In this document: positions 60,647 through 63,390 of the stretch, piece by piece
Position numbering within the stretch: the first letter of the stretch is position 1
How the letters are laid out: every line of letters begins with the position of its first letter
Origin: CAG-1000 sp964545285
GTDB taxonomy: Bacteria > Bacillota_I > Bacilli_A > RF39 > UBA660
Assembly: GCA_964545285.1 (NCBI GenBank)
Contig: CAZJEW010000001.1
Coordinates: forward strand, 1 to 63,390
DNA: 63,390 bases
Direction of reading: 5' to 3'
Program-made: the position numbers and the translations under genes
The notes under the pieces: model-generated
Seen by the model: the letters and a program-made list of their open reading frames with translations, nothing else
What the model was told of the DNA's origin: nothing
Databases searched by the model: none

Positions 60647-62449
60647 ATGGAGAAAATAATTAATTTTGCTGTGGTTGCGCATGTTGATGCTGGTAAGAGC
60701 ACTTTAGTTGATGCACTACTTAAACAAAACGGTGTGTTTAGAGAGAATGAACAAGTAGTAGATTGTGTAATGGATTCTAATGATATTGAAAGAGAAAGAG
60801 GAATAACTATAACTGCTAAAAACTGTGCTATCAGATATAAAGATATAAAAATGAATATTGTTGATACTCCGGGACATGCAGATTTTTCTAGTGAAATTGA
60901 AAGAGTTATTAAAACTGTTGATACAGTTGTGTTACTAGTAGATTCTGCTGAGGGACCTATGCCACAAACAAGATTTGTACTAAAAGAAGCATTAAAATTC
61001 GGATTAAAACCAATATTATTTATAAACAAAATAGATAAAAAAGATGCAAGGGCCGATGAAGTTGTTAATATGACATTTGATTTATTTTGTGAATTAGGCG
61101 CAACTGATGAACAGTTGGATTTTAAAATAATATATGGAATTGCAAAAGAAGGAATTACTAGATATGAACTAGATGATACAAATAACGATATTACCCCTTT
61201 ATTGGATACTATTATTGAAACTACTAAGCCATTTGAAGGAAATGAAAATGACCCATTACAATTGCAAATTTCTTCATTAGATTACGACGATTATATTGGC
61301 AGATTGGGTATAGGAAGAATTAACAAAGGAAAAATTAAAGTAAGCGAAATGGTTGCTATTTCTAAAAATGATGGGACTTTAACAAAAGAAAGAGTAACTA
61401 AACTATTTGTTAATGAAGGTATTAAGAAAAGGGAAGTAAACGAAGCGTATTATGGTGATATAGTTACTATAGCTGGATGTCCTGAAATATCAATCGGAGA
61501 CACAATATGTGATATAAATAATATAAATCCTTTGCCAAAAATAGAAATAGAGAAGCCAACATTGTCAATGAACTTTTTAGTAAATTCATCACCTTTTGCT
61601 GGAAAATCAGGAAAATTTGTAACATCAAGACACATAAGGGATAGATTATTTGCTGAATTAGAAAGAAATGTCGGACTAGAAGTTGAAGAATTACCTAATC
61701 AAGAAGGATTTAAAGTATCTGGAAGAGGAGAACTACATTTATCCATTTTAATTGAAAATATGAGAAGAGAAGGTTATGAACTTAGTGTTTCAAAACCAGA
61801 AGTTATTTTTAAAGAAATAGATGGAATTAAATGTGAACCATTTGAAAAAGTAATTGTTTCCGTTCCAAATGAATATTCAGGAACTGTAATATCAGATATA
61901 AGCGAAAGAAAAGGTACTATGACTTTAATGACACCTGATGAAGAAAATCATGTTAGATTAGAATTTTCAGTTCCAACAAGAGGCTTAATAGGATACAGAA
62001 GTCAATTTATTACTAATACAAAAGGCGAAGGTATTATGGTAAGAAGCTTAGATGAATATAAACCATATGTTGGTGAAATAAGCGGAAGAAAAAATGGCGT
62101 TTTAGTTTCAATGGATGAGGGACAAGCATTTGGCTATGCTCTTTATAATTTGCAAGATAGAGGACAAATGATAATAGACCCAGCTACTAATATATATAGA
62201 GGAATGATTATTGGTGTTAATAATAAAGAAAATGATTTAGATGTTAATCCTTGTAAAAACAAAGAATTTAGTAATACTCGTTCTAAGAGTAGTGATGAAG
62301 CAATTACATTAATTAAACCAAGAAAGTTTAGTTTAGAAGAAGCACTAGAATTCATAGAAAAAGATGAACTTGTAGAAGTAACACCAACTGATATAAGATT
62401 AAGAAAAAAAATATTAGATCAAAAAGAAAGATTTAGAAATAATAGATAA
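60647..62449 (+). CDS. typA: Translational GTPase TypA/BipA
   Basis: 600 residues from ATG 60647 (GGGG 9 nt upstream; an ATG at 60638 touches the ribosome site). G1 AHVDAGKST, switch ERERGITI, DTPGHADF, NKIDKKDAR, then domains II, III, V and the C-terminal BipA domain. It assists 50S assembly under stress and cold. Confidence 0.96.
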   Translation: MEKIINFAVVAHVDAGKSTLVDALLKQNGVFRENEQVVDCVMDSNDIERERGITITAKNCAIRYKDIKMNIVDTPGHADFSSEIERVIKTVDTVVLLVDSAEGPMPQTRFVLKEALKFGLKPILFINKIDKKDARADEVVNMTFDLFCELGATDEQLDFKIIYGIAKEGITRYELDDTNNDITPLLDTIIETTKPFEGNENDPLQLQISSLDYDDYIGRLGIGRINKGKIKVSEMVAISKNDGTLTKERVTKLFVNEGIKKREVNEAYYGDIVTIAGCPEISIGDTICDINNINPLPKIEIEKPTLSMNFLVNSSPFAGKSGKFVTSRHIRDRLFAELERNVGLEVEELPNQEGFKVSGRGELHLSILIENMRREGYELSVSKPEVIFKEIDGIKCEPFEKVIVSVPNEYSGTVISDISERKGTMTLMTPDEENHVRLEFSVPTRGLIGYRSQFITNTKGEGIMVRSLDEYKPYVGEISGRKNGVLVSMDEGQAFGYALYNLQDRGQMIIDPATNIYRGMIIGVNNKENDLDVNPCKNKEFSNTRSKSSDEAITLIKPRKFSLEEALEFIEKDELVEVTPTDIRLRKKILDQKERFRNNR

Positions 62450-62450
62450 A

Positions 62451-62477
62451 AAAAACAGATTAATTATCTGTTTTTAA
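62451..62477. terminator. Bidirectional terminator after typA
   Basis: AAAAACAGAT/ATCTGTTTTT stem with a 5-nt loop, A and T tails on either side, between convergent typA and the gene at 62464. Confidence 0.78.
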
Positions 62478-62988
62478 TTTGTATTAAACTTAAAAATTTA
62501 CCAACGACATATACGATTTCATCACTGTTTTTAATAGCATATTTTTTTCCTATGGCTTTTCCTCCAACAGTTAGTGAACTAATTAATGAACTTAATAATA
62601 AAGTGCTAATGATAATAGATATATTACTAATGCTGCTTATGTAAATTCCTAACATAGCGCCAATAGAACCACTAACTATTCCACATATATCACCAATAAC
62701 ATCATTACATATACTTGATATTCTATTAGAATTCTTTATTAAATGTATACATTCTTTAGAACCCTTTATTTTTTTAGCACTTTTAGCATGAAAAGATGCC
62801 TCATTAGCAGTTAATACAGCAGTACCTATTATATCAAATAATATTCCTAATAAAATAAATACTAATGCTAGTATTATTAGTGCAATATAATTACAATTAT
62901 TTATAATCATATTAGATACAAAATTAAATATTAATGCTATAAAAAAAGTCATTAAAAATGCCTTTATTATCCAATTATCTTTTTTCAT
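62464..62988 (-). CDS. Multi-pass membrane protein, distantly CNNM/CorB-like
   Basis: 174 residues with about four membrane helices (about 9-29, 34-58, 103-122, 126-144). The centre, IIGTAVLTANEASFHAKSAKKIKGSKECIHLI, recalls the DUF21 membrane domain of CorB/CNNM magnesium transporters, but the CBS domains are absent. GGAG ribosome site. The transport role is inference. Confidence 0.65.
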   Translation of the reverse strand: MKKDNWIIKAFLMTFFIALIFNFVSNMIINNCNYIALIILALVFILLGILFDIIGTAVLTANEASFHAKSAKKIKGSKECIHLIKNSNRISSICNDVIGDICGIVSGSIGAMLGIYISSISNISIIISTLLLSSLISSLTVGGKAIGKKYAIKNSDEIVYVVGKFLSLIQIKNR

Positions 62989-63390
62989 TTAAACTCCATA
63001 AGGTTTATTGTATGGAATATTATAAATTAATTTTACGGCTTTGGTCGAGTTGAATTTCTCTAATATCTTACCCTTTGTTACCTTTAGGCGATTTCTCTTT
63101 AAAAATATTAACCATGAGTTACCTATATGATCACTCGATCACCACTTAGTCCGCACTTCAATCTTTATAATAATTACATTCTAGAGGTTTTCCCAGACAT
63201 TTAATTCTACTGTTATTCGCTTTTGCAATTTGTTTTTCAAGTTATATCCCAACAAATCACTCACGACATATGCTTTGTATTCATCGATGCGATAGAAGGA
63301 AGTAAATATATGCCATTATATTATATCCTTAAACCTAAAATTATATACTCACCCCAATCTGGGCGAAAGAAGCAAAATATATAAAGTATC
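62989..63390 (-). ncRNA. Gene-free, G+C-richer end: candidate structured RNA, perhaps a group II intron piece
   Basis: 402 bp with no reading frame of note and about one-third G+C (other intergenic regions 10-20 percent). On the minus strand CGCCCAGATTGGGGTG (about 63350-63365) resembles the first hairpin of group II introns such as Ll.LtrB, and TGTCTGGGAAAACCTCTAG resembles a domain I segment. GGTAAC occurs twice. The GUGYG 5' end, domain V and a reverse transcriptase are not seen; the window ends here. Strand and class are uncertain. Confidence 0.3.

Noticed and set aside
63000..63390. tmRNA, RNase P RNA, T-box or rRNA fragment at the right end.
   Set aside because: No tag-peptide frame, no GAGGAAAGTCC-type RNase P core, no T-box sequence, and no rRNA segment that I could recognise.
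1..63390. CRISPR arrays, insertion sequences and tRNA genes.
   Set aside because: No regularly spaced repeats, transposase-like proteins or cloverleaf sequences were found; the only sizeable direct repeat is the 1002-bp duplication.

Overview
AT-rich, leading-strand-oriented window around a bacterial replication origin. Everything from about 3.8 to 34.5 kb is on the minus strand and almost everything from 34.9 to 55 kb is on the plus strand, with dnaA, dnaN and clusters of DnaA-box-like 9-mers at the switch point. TGA is used as a stop (for example at the ends of dnaX and of the gene at 34852), so this is not the mycoplasma code. RNA polymerase delta (rpoE), a Noc-type ParB, a ComK homologue and SpoVG/SpoVT/YabG/YabP/YabQ/SpoIIR/BofA point to a Bacilli-type Bacillota descended from spore formers. 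An [FeFe] hydrogenase and a rubrerythrin indicate an anaerobe. A reduced, gut-type Bacilli lineage (RF39- or Erysipelotrichales-like) is my inference; nothing here fixes the genus.

Layout: 0-1.5 kb, an orphan gene fragment and a truncated P-type ATPase. 1.5-3.8 kb, a plus-strand operon (unknown gene, dCMP deaminase, GT2 glycosyltransferase, GtrA). 3.8-5.7 kb, the t6A genes tsaB-rimI-tsaD. 5.8-25 kb, the long block equivalent to the B. subtilis dnaX-to-ftsH region: dnaX, ybaB, recR, a short bofA, holB, ricT, trmN6-like, rsmI, pth, mfd, spoVT, tatD, a 3D-domain protein, rsmA, yabG, veg, spoVG, yabP, yabQ, divIC, tilS, ftsH. This block contains a perfect 1002-bp tandem duplication of veg plus most of yabG. 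25.4-25.8 kb, the SRP RNA gene and an intergenic cluster of three parS and two Noc-binding sites. 25.8-34.6 kb, gyrA, gyrB, recF, comK, dnaN and dnaA. 34.9-42.4 kb, an unrecognised 485-residue gene next to the origin, then rpmH-rnpA-yidC-jag-mnmE-mnmG-rsmG. 42.4-52 kb, noc, a head-on class A PBP, rpoE, prfA-prmC, spoIIR, murA, a degenerate SGNH protein, rpmE with a candidate leader, and two unknown genes. 52-56.2 kb, a two-component system followed by a rubredoxin-[FeFe] hydrogenase fusion and rubrerythrin. 56.2-60.6 kb, an accessory stretch: a candidate structured RNA, two exported or membrane proteins, a Fic protein, and three XRE regulators with an unknown partner. 60.6-63.4 kb, typA, a membrane protein, and a gene-free, relatively G+C-rich end that looks like a structured RNA.

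Most genes serve chromosome replication and segregation, tRNA and ribosome modification, and residual sporulation. The most unusual points are the interleaved parS/NBS array together with a Noc that lacks the usual N-terminal membrane helix and carries a long acidic C-terminal extension; comK between dnaN and recF with its own upstream region; a dnaX slippery A7 with an immediate -1 stop; the exact yabG-veg duplication; two candidate structured RNAs; and a hydrogenase operon headed by its own sensor kinase.
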